A stretch of 64,000 nucleotides of DNA, from NCBI GenBank assembly GCA_002189035.1, contig CM007989.1, forward strand, positions 7,979,501 through 8,043,500, written 5' to 3'. The stretch is from Utricularia gibba. Taxonomy: Eukaryota; Streptophyta; Magnoliopsida; Lamiales; Lentibulariaceae. Under the pieces are notes generated by a model. That model worked only from the letters and a program-made list of their open reading frames with translations. It was not told the DNA's origin and searched no databases. Below, in pieces: positions 13,671 through 24,986 of this stretch. Numbering within the stretch: position 1 is the first letter of the stretch; every line of letters begins with the position of its first letter. A program made the position numbers and the translations under genes.

Positions 13671-13984
13671 TTATGTTCTAGAAAATTTTTAAAATTCATT
13701 TTTATTTTTAAAAAAGTAAAAATTAAAAATAGAAATAGTTTATAAAAATAGAAGTAAAAATGGGTGTTCTAGAAAAGTGTAAAATTTTTTATGAATTTAT
13801 GTTGAAAAAATAGAAATAGAATACAAAAGTAACTCATCTCTACTTTTTCAAAAACTATTTTTGAAGTGTAATATCAAGAGTATTTTTAGTAAAATTAAAA
13901 GTAACAATAAGTGGTATTCTGAATTAAAATTATTTTTATTTTTCCAAAAATAAAAATAGGTTGTAAAAATTTTCTAGAACATAA
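13671..13984. mobile_element. MITE-like inverted-repeat element
   Basis: Terminal inverted repeats of about 60 bp: the left end TTATGTTCTAGAAAATTTTT is matched by the reverse complement at the right end, ending TTCTAGAACATAA, with similarity continuing inward with mismatches. The 314-bp body is AT-rich and non-coding, and TGTTCTAGAAAA recurs near 13765. I could not identify a clear target-site duplication, so the superfamily is unassigned. It lies between the Raf-like and CRK kinase genes. Confidence 0.65.
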
Positions 13985-14459
13985 CTTAATTAAACGTGGA
14001 CTTTTACGGTCCAATAAAAAAGCCGGACCCGAAAAATTCAAATACAACCCATTAGTTACCCTTTTCCAGTATTCTAAAATGTTTTTTCTTATGATTATAT
14101 GTAAGAGATTTAAAATAATAAAAACTTTTCCTAAATTAATTTTAAACCATTTATCAAGTTAATCTACTATGCAAGTTTTATCATGTGTTTTTAAAAATAT
14201 ATTAATAAAATTGATATATAAATTTATTTATTTTTTAATGAAATAAAAATATGTTTGTCTAAAGATAAACAATTTAAATATAATATTAGTTAAATTATTT
14301 TATTAATTTAATATTTTTACTCATTAGTTTATATTATTAGATTTCCTTATTCCTACCATCTTGGGCTACGGGTAGACCCAACTAATCAATAATATTAAAA
14401 TACCTTTTTTTTTCTTATTGAAAATTACACTTTGGTCCCTCCGGCGAGTACTGTACTAT

Positions 14460-16926
14460 TCATAGCTGGGAGGCTGACGATGAGGTTCCCCGGAGGAGTT
14501 TCAGGAACCCTAAGAAGCTGAGTTTGCCGTCGGAGTGCCGAATCCAATCCTGAAGGACGAGGTGAAGAGGAACGGAGGGTCCAAGTCCCAGTTCCTGCGT
14601 AGCAAACCACGTTTTCGTAAACACGGCCTCGAAGAACACACGAGCAAGACGAGCTCCTGCTGTATACGTACCGACGCGAGGTCTTGAATGATGATGGGGT
14701 GGTTCCCGTCCTTGTCGAAGAAATCATAAGCGAGACGGGCGTGCTGCTCCCACCGCTGAGATCCTTCCATCTGGTGCACGCTTATCGCCGCAGCACAGAA
14801 TTCCTCGAAGTTCAGCTGCTTGCTCCGGTCCATGCAACTCACCTGTACTCAAATGGGGGAAGGTAAAGGAGTGCTTAAATCAACGAGAATTCCATTTGGT
14901 GGTTGTCGGGTTTTACCAGATGAACATACTCTAGAATCCGGGAATCTTTCATTGCTTCAGTCGAGTGCTTCGAAATCGTCTATGGGAAAAGGAAAGCGAA
15001 GGGTTAAGGAGGAGCTTCGGCAAGAAAACGGCAGCCCCGTGTACTACTCACCGATCTCAGATTGTGCAGAGATATCATTCCGCTTGCATTTGGGTTCAGA
15101 AGATTGAACTGCTCCCTGAGGTACCCCAGCTGCGCTACTGTCAGTGTTTTTGCAAGAGCCTGTTGGATCAAACAAGCCCATGTTTTCGTTTCTGTGCTGT
15201 TGCAGCATTCACTGTATCGAGAAAATGGAAAGCAGTACCCTTAGAGCTGACTTTCTGAGAGAAGAAGAGCAGCAGACATAGCCTTTCAGCAGCTTAAATA
15301 TCATCACATCCAGAGGTGTTTTCACTTCATGGTGTCCGGCTAGCCATGGATGACCTGAACCAGAAGCTGGTTTCTGATTCTGTTTACCTGCATTATGAGA
15401 TAAACATGGATGAATACTTACAAAGGGCTTGAGCTGCTGTTGGCCTTCTGCGATAATCCTTATTCAACAGACGCTTCACAAAGTCCACCGCTTCAGGAGA
15501 AAGATCTGGCCATGGGGACTCATCGAAACTTGGATCTGTTTTCAGAACAGCCTTGAAAATTCCTGATTCACTCCTTGCCCAAAAGGGTCTGCTTCCACAT
15601 AGGAGAATGTAAGCAATCACACCAACACTCCACATATCAGCCTCAGTGCCGTAGGATCTGTGCAGCACTTCAGGCGCTACATAATAAGCACTTCCCACGA
15701 TGTCGTTCAGCCGTTCGTCTGCTAAAAGAGAGAACTTTACATCTTTCAACCCCTCTATTCAGATCATGAAACAGATGAATGCACCTGGTTTTACATAATC
15801 AGAGAGTCCAAAGTCGATGGCCTTCAATGGCGAATGCTCGTCCTTGGAACCAAAGAGGAAATTCTGTGTTGTGAGGGAAGGTTTCAGTCTGGTTTTAAGG
15901 AAAGAAACTAAACTCACTGCTGTTAGAATCTTGCATTGATCAGCTCACCTCTGGCTTCAAGTCTCTGTGAACCACACCTTGTAGATGACAGTAGCCAACA
16001 ACACTAAGAATCTGCACCATTATAACCTTTGCATATTCTTCAGAGTACCTTCCTCCTCTAGAGAGTATGTGATCAAGAAGCTCCCCGCCTCTGCACAATC
16101 TGAAAACGAAAGCTCTTAAAAAATAGGAATAGGAAGAAGACGAGTTAAACAGCTTGAAGCCAACTTACTCCATTGCGATATACACACTTTCTTCATCCTC
16201 ATATGCCTCGTAGAATTGAACTAAATTCCTGTGTCCTGTCAAAGCTCTTAAAATCTTAACTTCCCTCCTCACATCCTCTACGGCAATGGCTGTAGTCATC
16301 TGCAGCATTGGTATAATAACACATTGCAGATCAATGTACTTTACGACAGTTTTGAACAGAAACAGAGACGAGGATGCTAATGTTTCCTATCAACTTCAAC
16401 CAAATCCGCAAGAACCATCAAAGGAGATTGCGATCAATGGATCAATCCAGAGTACAGAAAAAACACAGACCTTGGATTTCGGGATAACTTTGACAGCGAC
16501 ATCTTGGCCTTTCAAGGCTCCTTTCTTTCCCTTGGCTAAACAAGTGTAACCAAAGTGTCCTCTGCCCACCTCTTCTCCAATCTCGAAGTGAGCGCTTAAA
16601 TTCTTGCAAAAGCCAAAGCTTTTGTTTAAACCAATTACCTCAGACTCGCTCCCTTCGGGAATAGATTCTCCTCCACGCCTTCTAGCGATCAACGCTTTAA
16701 TGTGCTTAGCCGGAGACGGCGGCGGAAATGGGCGTTTAAGAAATCGCAGTGGAGTTGAAGGAATGCTCCATGAATTTGCAGGGGAGTCCTTGAAACCGCT
16801 GGGTAACGGACTTGGACTGAAAAATGGGAACCTTGGTGTTTTCCCAGATATGAAATCGATGCCATTCTCATCGGAGATTACAGGGTTTTCTGGTTCTTCA
16901 ACGGGCTTTCCAACACAAAGCCCCAT
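14460..16926 (-). CDS. CDPK-related protein kinase (CRK), 10 exons
   Basis: Ser/Thr kinase related to calcium-dependent kinases but with degenerate EF-hands, so Ca2+ control is indirect or absent. Exons: 16926-16471, 16299-16169, 16099-15949, 15863-15785, 15721-15422, 15354-15239, 15159-15052, 14979-14917, 14842-14672, 14594-14460; phases agree, 569 residues, normal for CRKs. The N-terminus MGLC is a myristoylation/palmitoylation signal implying membrane attachment. A Pro/Ser-rich leader precedes the kinase domain ([53 protein letters not shown]). The EF-hand-like C-terminal region has [10 protein letters not shown] but lacks full Ca2+ loops. It is the same strand as the upstream Raf-like kinase but unrelated in sequence. 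Confidence 0.95.
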
Positions 16927-19290
16927 GGAAACAACAAACAGTTTCGAGTAAACTGTAAAAACCAGATCAAATCAATGGAAAAAAATGCGATCTTGATCAG
17001 CTAGACAAGCAAGGAAGAGATGCTTTCAACTTAAGATGAGGAATCAGGTGAAAGAACTTTTGCTCTCACTACAAAAATGATTCTCGAACAGAGGTAACTG
17101 ATCTCAGAGCAGCGCAAGTATAACAGCAAGAGGGACCATTTAAACAAATAAAAGAAGCAACCTTTTGAAAAAGACAAAGCAGTGAAAAGATTCAGGACCA
17201 ATGCTCTGTAATGATAAAAAAGAAAAGAGATGCTTAGAAGAGAATGCCAGTGGAAAAAAAGACCCCACTTCTTGCATCCATCCCATCATCATCCTTTCCT
17301 CTGAGTTTCACACAACAGTTTTGACTTCAAGTCAGAGTTGACAAGACTTCTGTCTTAATGCTCAATTAAGGTATATTAATAAAAGAATATTTTAACCTTT
17401 TCAACAATAAATATCAAACATTTCATTCATTATAATAATAAAGTTAGATTCCCATTACTGTAAATTTGATTTTATCATTTTCAATTAATTTATTTATTGT
17501 TTTCAAAGTGGCAAAAGAAGATTTTTTTAAAAAAATAATACTAAATATTGATTGATTTAAGTATTTTAAAAATATAAAAAATCACTCAAAATTCAATTAC
17601 ATTTTTATTGATTTTAATATTCATTATTCAAAATGGATAAATCATGATTTTTAAAGTATGGATTATTTTACTATTTTATCATATTACTGATAAATGAACT
17701 CATTTCATATAAATTGTGTTATAGATGAGAAAATTAATAAAATATTTGAAAATCATTTATCATAGTATTAGTAAATTATATTAACTTGATATAATACGAA
17801 TTAAAAACTATTTTTTACTCGAATTACAAATAAAAACTTAAATATAAAAATAATTTCAAATCACCATATAATTTCATTACAAACATAAATTGATTATTTA
17901 GTTTGTTTCGATAACCCGATTTTAAAATACAAAAATAAATCACCTCTAAATCTGAATCTTAAAACTCGGAACTAGAAAAGTCGTGCCACGAAAAATATCA
18001 ACCTTATTTTTTCAATGCACTAAAGTTGGACTTTCGAAATAAAAAAGCCAAGAGAATTTATTCTCTTCCCTTAATTTGTCTACCCTTTTGTAAACTTTTG
18101 CCTCATCACAATTTCAAACTAAATTTTTTTAAAATTCGAATATTTATTTATTCATACTATTTTTCTTTAATTATTCTTATTAACAATTTTCTTTAATTCT
18201 TATATTTCATTATGCTCTTTAATAACACCTGGGGGGTTCTAATTTCAGCCTGGGAATTTGAGAATATTTTTTTTCTCAAAAAAGCCGACAAATAAAAGTG
18301 AAAAATATTTATTCCTTGATGCTATTCTCCATGCTTTTCATTCGGGGAATAAAGTAAATTATTAGAAAAAAGCTCTAGAGATGCGTACTTTCGATTTAAT
18401 TATTATAATTAAATTAAATATGGTATTAATTTAATCGAAATTGAGGTTTTAAATTTTTTTAATGTATACTTTAATTGCTCTGATTAATTATGATTATGGA
18501 GTCAACGTTGAGTAATTGCTATTTTTAATTATGTTTTACAAAAATCATTTATTGAAAAACGTTTCCAATAATAACAAGAAAATTTGCAGTGGTTATTCTG
18601 ATATTCTTGGTACGAGGTTGGGTGCATGTAGGGTTGAGTTAAATTTGATTGATAAATGAAAAAATTGATTAATTGAAAGACGGTTCGATTTGTATTAGTG
18701 AAATTTGGCGTAAATCAATTATTGATTAGTTCTATTATTACTGGATTAACTGTTTTTTAGATAATTTGATTAATTTTATCTTCGTTTTTAATTCGGTTTC
18801 GGTTATCAGTTTACTTATTTGATTATGGTTTCGTTTCGATTTCGGTTATCAGTTTATATAGTTATTTAGTTATGGGTTCGGTTCCCTCAATAAGTTATTT
18901 TGTAAATAACACAAGTTTAAAAACGTTTATACTTTTAGTAAACTATACATTATTTTAATATTTTATTAAAATTATTTTCGGACGAATGCAATCAAATACA
19001 ATTGGGCCATACATGTAAGAAAAAGGAGGTTTCCGTAATGGGTATATTGATAACGTCCAAAATAAGGCCCATCTACATAATGGGTTAAAAGCCCACCAAA
19101 ATTTTAGAATATTACGGAGTGCTTTATTATAATTTTTTAAGTTGTTAATAATTTGTATAAAATAAACAAATGTAGAAAGAATATAATAACCTTAATTTGA
19201 ATTATTATAAAAAAAAAATTCAACGACCAAACTCACTCGAATTCATTTTTAAAAGAATGATGACAGCTGGATTGGTGGCCATTCTCCGGG
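16927..19290. other. AT-rich spacer between CRK and SDR
   Basis: CRK leader and promoter lie in the first few hundred bases (to about 17330). The rest is very AT-rich with no supported exon. A short imperfect palindrome around TTTCGATTTAATTA/TTAATTTAATCGAAA lies near 18390-18440. Nothing else recognised. Confidence 0.5.
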
Positions 19291-20298
19291 ATGGAAAAGC
19301 AGAGTAGCGCAATCGCCGACGGCGGACTCGAACCATGGGCTAACCTTCACGAAAAGGTGGTGATGGTTACCGGCGCGTCGTCCGGTATCGGCAGAGAGTT
19401 ATGCTTGGATTTGGCTGAAGCAGGCTGCAGAATCGTCGCCGCCGCTCGAAGAATCGACAATCTGAAATCCCTATGCGCAGAGATAAACAACTGCGGGGGA
19501 CATCTTGCAAAGGGATCCAGACGCGCGCCGTCGCTGTGGTTCTAGATATCGGATCAGGCGCGGCGGAGGTTGAGGCCTCAGTGGACAGGGCCTGGGCATC
19601 CTTCGGCAGAATTGATGCTCTAGTTAACAACGCCGGCATCCGAGGTAAAATAGGTCTCCGGATTTTTCTTCAAGCATTTGTTGTATTGTGAATTCCATTC
19701 AGAGAACTTCCGCAACGTAGGGAGTATACACACCCCCTTGACTTGAAGGAAGAGGAGTGGAACGACATCGTTAAGACGAATCTGACCGGAACTTGGTTAG
19801 TATCCAAGTATGTCTGTCGGCGAATGCGCGATTCCCGCCACGGCGGCTCCGTGGTGAACATCTCATCCATCAGTGGCCTCGAGCGGGGGCACCTCCCGGG
19901 CGGTTTGGCGTATAATTGCGCCAAAACTGCCATCAATTCGATGACTAAGGTGCCGTTGGATTGGATTTGAATCAGATTGGAGTTTTGATTGTTGACGATT
20001 GAATCTGACTTGCATCCAGGTGATGGCTCTGGAACTGGGGGCGTATAACATACGAGTGAACTCAATTTCACCGGGACTGTTCAAATCGGAGATAACTCAG
20101 GGACTGATGGAAAAGGAATGGCTGAAGAATGTGTTGACAAAAATAGTGCCGTTGCGGAGCTCCGGGACGGTGAATCCGGCGATGTCTTCGCTGCTGAGGT
20201 ACCTCATCGACGACTCTTCCGGTTACATCACCGGCAATATTTTCATCGTTGACGCCGGAGTCACCTTGCCCGGCATTCCTCTCTTCTCCTCCCTTTAA
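19291..20298 (+). CDS. Short-chain dehydrogenase/reductase, 3 exons, two frameshifts
   Basis: Classical NAD(P)-dependent SDR, closest to the Arabidopsis At3g46170/At3g55290/At3g55310 group; substrate unknown. Exons 19291-19644, 19703-19949, 20020-20298. The Rossmann motif is TGASSGIG, followed by NNAGIRG, the Ser region VVNISSISG, the catalytic YNCAK, and a C-terminus ending IPLFSSL. Exon 1 loses frame in a run of five G (19495-19499) and exon 2 in a run of five C (19733-19737); each needs one extra base. With both, all phases agree and the protein is 293 residues, the family length. Either the assembly lost two bases or the gene is dead. No other decay is visible, which favours assembly error. 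Confidence 0.88.
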
Positions 20299-20585
20299 CG
20301 CTTATAACCAAGCACAGTCCCATTCTGCAAAAAAGTGTGTTTGGTCAGACCCCTTCTATATCAAATAAGGGGTTAATTATTTAATAAATAAGGAAATACC
20401 CATTATTATGATTTTGATTGTTTTCCGACAATTAAATTTAATAATTATTAAAAATAACCTTTGACGGAAATAACCTTCCAGGGGCCCACAATCGCTATTC
20501 AACTGTTGTTCTTACACTACTGTACTCTTTTTACAAGCCTTTCTTGACTGCACAAACACCGGCATTGATACGTAACCAGCAACCG

Positions 20586-22400
20586 TCAGGATGGGAGGCC
20601 GCTTTCCTGCAGATCGGATTCGCTGGGAGGGGCGACCCTTTTCCGTGCAGGAAGTAGGGTTTCGATGAACGGGGGATACTTTCTTTTCCGGCCGCCGCGG
20701 GGCCTCGACCGGAACTGCTGATCCCACTCTTGGAAATCTCCCTACATGATAACACATGGTTTCCATCAGCCTATCTAGTCCGTATCATTCTGGAGGGCAG
20801 CCAGCCTCTTTCACAAGATGACAGCAGAAACTTACAGGGGTATAAACATGAATCCCGGATCGTTCATGGTTGTCCCGTACGTGTTTGAATGCAAATCTCA
20901 TATAGCAACCGGGCATACAGCAATTGTATGGCTTCAGCTCCATGTGTACAGCTTTAACATGCTGCTTCAGATTTGATGCCTGTAGAGGTGACAGGCTGAA
21001 TGGTGAAACTCTGGGCGAAACGAGCCAGACAGATAATGTGAGGGAGGCATGGCACTTACAGTTGAAAACGTGAGGGGGCAACCCTCGTAAGTGCAGCTGA
21101 CTCTCTCGTGGGGAGTTCCCGATTCATGTTTCCTCATGTGACGCTTAATGTTCTTCTTTAGTTGCTTGGAACCGCATTCTTTGCAACTAATATACTGATG
21201 ACTGGCTGAAATATGCTCCTTGAGACATTTCTCATTGGTGAAATACTTCATACATCCAGGCTCAGTACATAGAGCCTCCACACAGTCCAGTTTAACTGCA
21301 AGCATACATGATTTAGTGCTGGGCAAACTGACAAAACAAAAAATGCCATGAAAAAAATGAAAACCCACCATGAGAGCCTGCGTGTTTACGCAATCTGGAC
21401 GGGTGAGGAAAAACTTTTCCACATCCATCTTCTTCACATCTATACACGGTTGGGCCCTGAACACTAGCTGAAGTTGATTCATCATGGAACTCTTTGGCAT
21501 GCCGTGTCATGTTACCACGAACCGTAAACCTGCTCTTGCAGCTCTCAACGGGACACTCAAACAATTTTCCTTCATGTAGAAGCATATGTCTGTTCAAATG
21601 GTCCTTCCTTCGATAACTTGAGTTACAGTCACTGACAGGACATACAAATGGCCTCTGTAAAACAAAAGGCAATCCATTAGATTAGTGTTGAACGACCCTT
21701 ATCGGATGAGCTACCCATGTCCTTCTAAGCAAGCAATGAATCCTCAAATCCACAACAACAGAAGGCGTGATCGAGGCTTACTTGATGGAGCTTCCCAGGC
21801 AGTCTCCTGCCTGGTACTGGTCCAGTCAAGGCGAAAGAGCTGCCTCTTGCATTTTGGAGTACTTTACGTTGGGATCCAATGCCTCACGCTACAAGAATCT
21901 TCCAACAAACCCATTCAATCTGCAAGATATGTGCTTCAATACCAAAAAAAACAGAGACAAACGACAACAGCAATCTTATAAGTGGCAGGCAGGAGACGCA
22001 CGCACAAAAACTCAGTGCAGCAATAACGAAGAAGAAAAATACAGACCAGAAGCGAATGGCTCAGCATGTGCTGCTTCAGATGCGCAGGTTTCTGAAAACT
22101 TCTTTGACAGATTTCACAGGTCGTTAATTTATCACAAGCCTCCTCTTCATCGTCCCAATCCCTTTTCTTGATCTCGGCCTGCGCTTTCAGACAAACGTTA
22201 AACTAAGCCACACCCACATAACAATGGAGAAAAAAACACCCATCGGGCACAGGATCAGAACAAAAGCATACCCCATGGTTAGCGAGTACATGGGATGTGA
22301 TTAAAGACTTTTTCGATCGGCAAATTCCACAATAATCACAATAATATCTTCTGATATCTCTAAAAATCGGGCCTTCCCCTCCCTTCTCTTCGTTCGCCAT
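20586..22400 (-). CDS. TFIIIA: Transcription factor IIIA, nine C2H2 zinc fingers
   Basis: Binds the internal promoter of 5S rRNA genes and 5S rRNA itself, recruiting RNA polymerase III; nuclear/nucleolar. Coding exons: 22400-22272, 22178-22047, 21654-21369, 21295-21060, 20979-20836, 20741-20586; phases agree, 360 residues. Nine C2H2 fingers are readable, starting with CDYCGICRSKKS and including CPVSDCNSSYRRKDHLNRH, CTEPGCMKYFTNEKC and CYMRFAFKHVRDNHERSG. A basic tail (RGGRKRK) follows. The first apparent Met of the longer frame is GTG; ATG at 22400 is the start. The large gap between coding exons 2 and 3 (21655-22046) holds the 5S-mimic cassette, which controls productive splicing. The gene converges on the SDR (288 bp between stops). 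Confidence 0.95.
21782..21888 (-). promoter_or_regulatory. P5SM: 5S-rRNA-mimic cassette exon in TFIIIA
   Basis: The minus strand here reads like plant 5S rRNA: GGCATTGGATCCCA (5S: GCACCGGATCCCA), ACTCC, AGTACCAGG (5S: AGTACTAGG) and GACTGCCTGGGAAG (5S: GACCTCCTGGGAAG), in the same order and spacing. It is bounded by TTCTTGTAG (acceptor, exon from 21888) and GTAAGCC (donor, exon to 21782), giving 107 nt; an alternative acceptor puts the start at 21919. Either form adds an in-frame stop. In other plants this element (P5SM) binds ribosomal protein L5 and shifts TFIIIA splicing between productive skipping and NMD-targeted inclusion. Position and motif order fit that element well. Confidence 0.88.
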
Positions 22401-22934
22401 CCACAGAAGCAGTCTCCACACCGCACAGAATAGGAAACCAAGGGCACGCCAAGAAACCTCTTCTGAACTTGATACAAAAGCGACGGAGCGGCGCTGAATA
22501 AAAGACTACCTGTCAGAAATTTAGGGTTTGGTGATGTTGGGCTGGTTTCCGGCCCACGGGCTTAAAAAATGAAGGCCCATAATATAAAACACGTGCTATT
22601 TTGAAATTTAAAAATTCGATTACAAAATTTAAAATATTCAAAATAGAAACTAATTTTATGCTTCTTACACATTCTCAAAATGAATTTTTGAGAAATAAGA
22701 ATAATAAATAAAATAAATTGATATTCGATAACTTCAAAAAGAGGGGAGATGGCTTGCCTGACCAATGGTGTTGACAAGGCGGTTTACTCTTCTGTATAAT
22801 CCCATGTTTTTTGCTCGGTTTGAAGGTGTGGAAGGTTTCAATATCAATTGATAGAGGAGTGTACTGCTGCAAATTCTCGAATTGGTTGCCCTGATTCGAT
22901 CATCTTCTCTTGCTTTAACTCCAGACGCGGAAAA

Positions 22935-23441
22935 ATGGGTCAATCTTTGGGCTGTATTAAATTACCGCAGTCAAATGTTGCAATGAGGAAGCAATTTGGC
23001 AAGTCTGATGGAGTACTTGAACCTGGTTGTCATTGCATTCTGTAGTGTATTGATTACCAAGTTGCAGGGTTTTTGTCCCTCCAGATTCTTCATCTGGCAG
23101 GCCCTCCCACTAGTCATCAAACTGAAAATATGTTTATTTTTTGTTACTGCTACAAGATAATGTTTTTGTTACTGTGATTGCTGCAATCCAGTGCCTGGGA
23201 AGGCATTTGATGCGTTCTGTAAGCTTACAAATACCATGAAACAGATTAAAGCATATGTTATTCGATGGTACTTGTTTATTTTTTGTGCCATAAATCTTGC
23301 TCAATGTTTAGAGTGGATGATTTTGGGTTACACCCCTTATTCTTTGAAGTCATAAGTGCAAGTGTCCCTAAGTTGGAGCTGGATGCTGCATTTGAACAGA
23401 AGAACGACATAGCCAGAGATGTAGAGGATGAACTTGAAAAG
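22935..23441 (+). pseudogene. HIR (hypersensitive-induced reaction, PHB domain) pseudogene, N-terminal part
   Basis: Starts with ATG and [19 protein letters not shown], like the MGQALGC... N-terminus of plant HIR proteins. The exon then reads CHCI, a TAG where the family has Trp, and CIDYQVAGFLSL. Further blocks follow: DNVFVTVIAAIQC near 23155-23190 in a shifted frame, KAFDAFCKLTN near 23200, and [17 protein letters not shown] near 23360-23400, ending at a donor at 23442. Introns persist, so it is a decayed genomic copy rather than a retrocopy. A stop, frameshifts and loss of the C-terminal half make it non-functional. It ends about 430 bp before calmodulin. Confidence 0.8.
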
Positions 23442-23867
23442 GTAAGATCAATTATCCCATTTGGGTAAATATTAGAGTTTGATCTCATAAATGTTTAGTG
23501 TGACACAATGAAAAAGAATGGGATTTTTTTCAATTCCCACGTTGGACGAATTTTCTTTGTGCCAGAAAATGTCCTCTCCACAGAGACAAGGATGGGTAGA
23601 CCGTGGGAGAGGGGCGCGGCCCACCACCAACGTCGAGACAACTCACACCGGAGCTAGGGAAGAAAAAACCATGGATTACAATTAATCTGAGGCATTCAAG
23701 ACTGTCGTTTCTCGCACAAAGATCCTGCTTTTTATATGGGATTACCTCTTTATTGCTTGCACGTCTGGTGAGTTTCAAATCCGCTGTCCCCAACCACTGT
23801 AACGCTTTCCTGGGGCCTCTCTTTTCCATCCGGGATTGGGAGATTGAGCTAGCGGCGAGGCGAAGAA
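23442..23867 (+). promoter_or_regulatory. Calmodulin promoter/5' UTR
   Basis: No coding exon between the HIR pseudogene and the calmodulin ATG. The last 250 bp are GC- and CT-richer and probably transcribed. Exact start not identifiable. Confidence 0.4.
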
Positions 23868-24606
<739 letters not shown>

Positions 24607-24986
24607 AGCCACCTGCTTTAGCTTCCTGTCGTTTACCAATAAGGAGTTTTGCCTTCATTTTAGCCTTAACTGCATCTTCTTGAGGCTTATGGATTCTTCA
24701 TCTTTCGACATTTTGCATGTTTCTTTTTCTGAATGCTGGTGCTGATGATAATTATGAATCCATTAAACCACCTGCTAATCCATGTTTCTAGTTCTGAGTT
24801 GTCTTAGAAACTGCAATCAAATAGTGAAAACAGAAAAGCATCTAATTTTGAGAATTAGATAGGAAGAGAGTATTGTCAAGATACATGACAAGGCAAACCT
24901 GTGGCTCAGGCAGTGTGGTTAGAATAAAGGGATGCGTTGGAAGGTTAGTGGCTGCGAGTCTGTAAAAGAGAGCACCGGCAGCAGAA

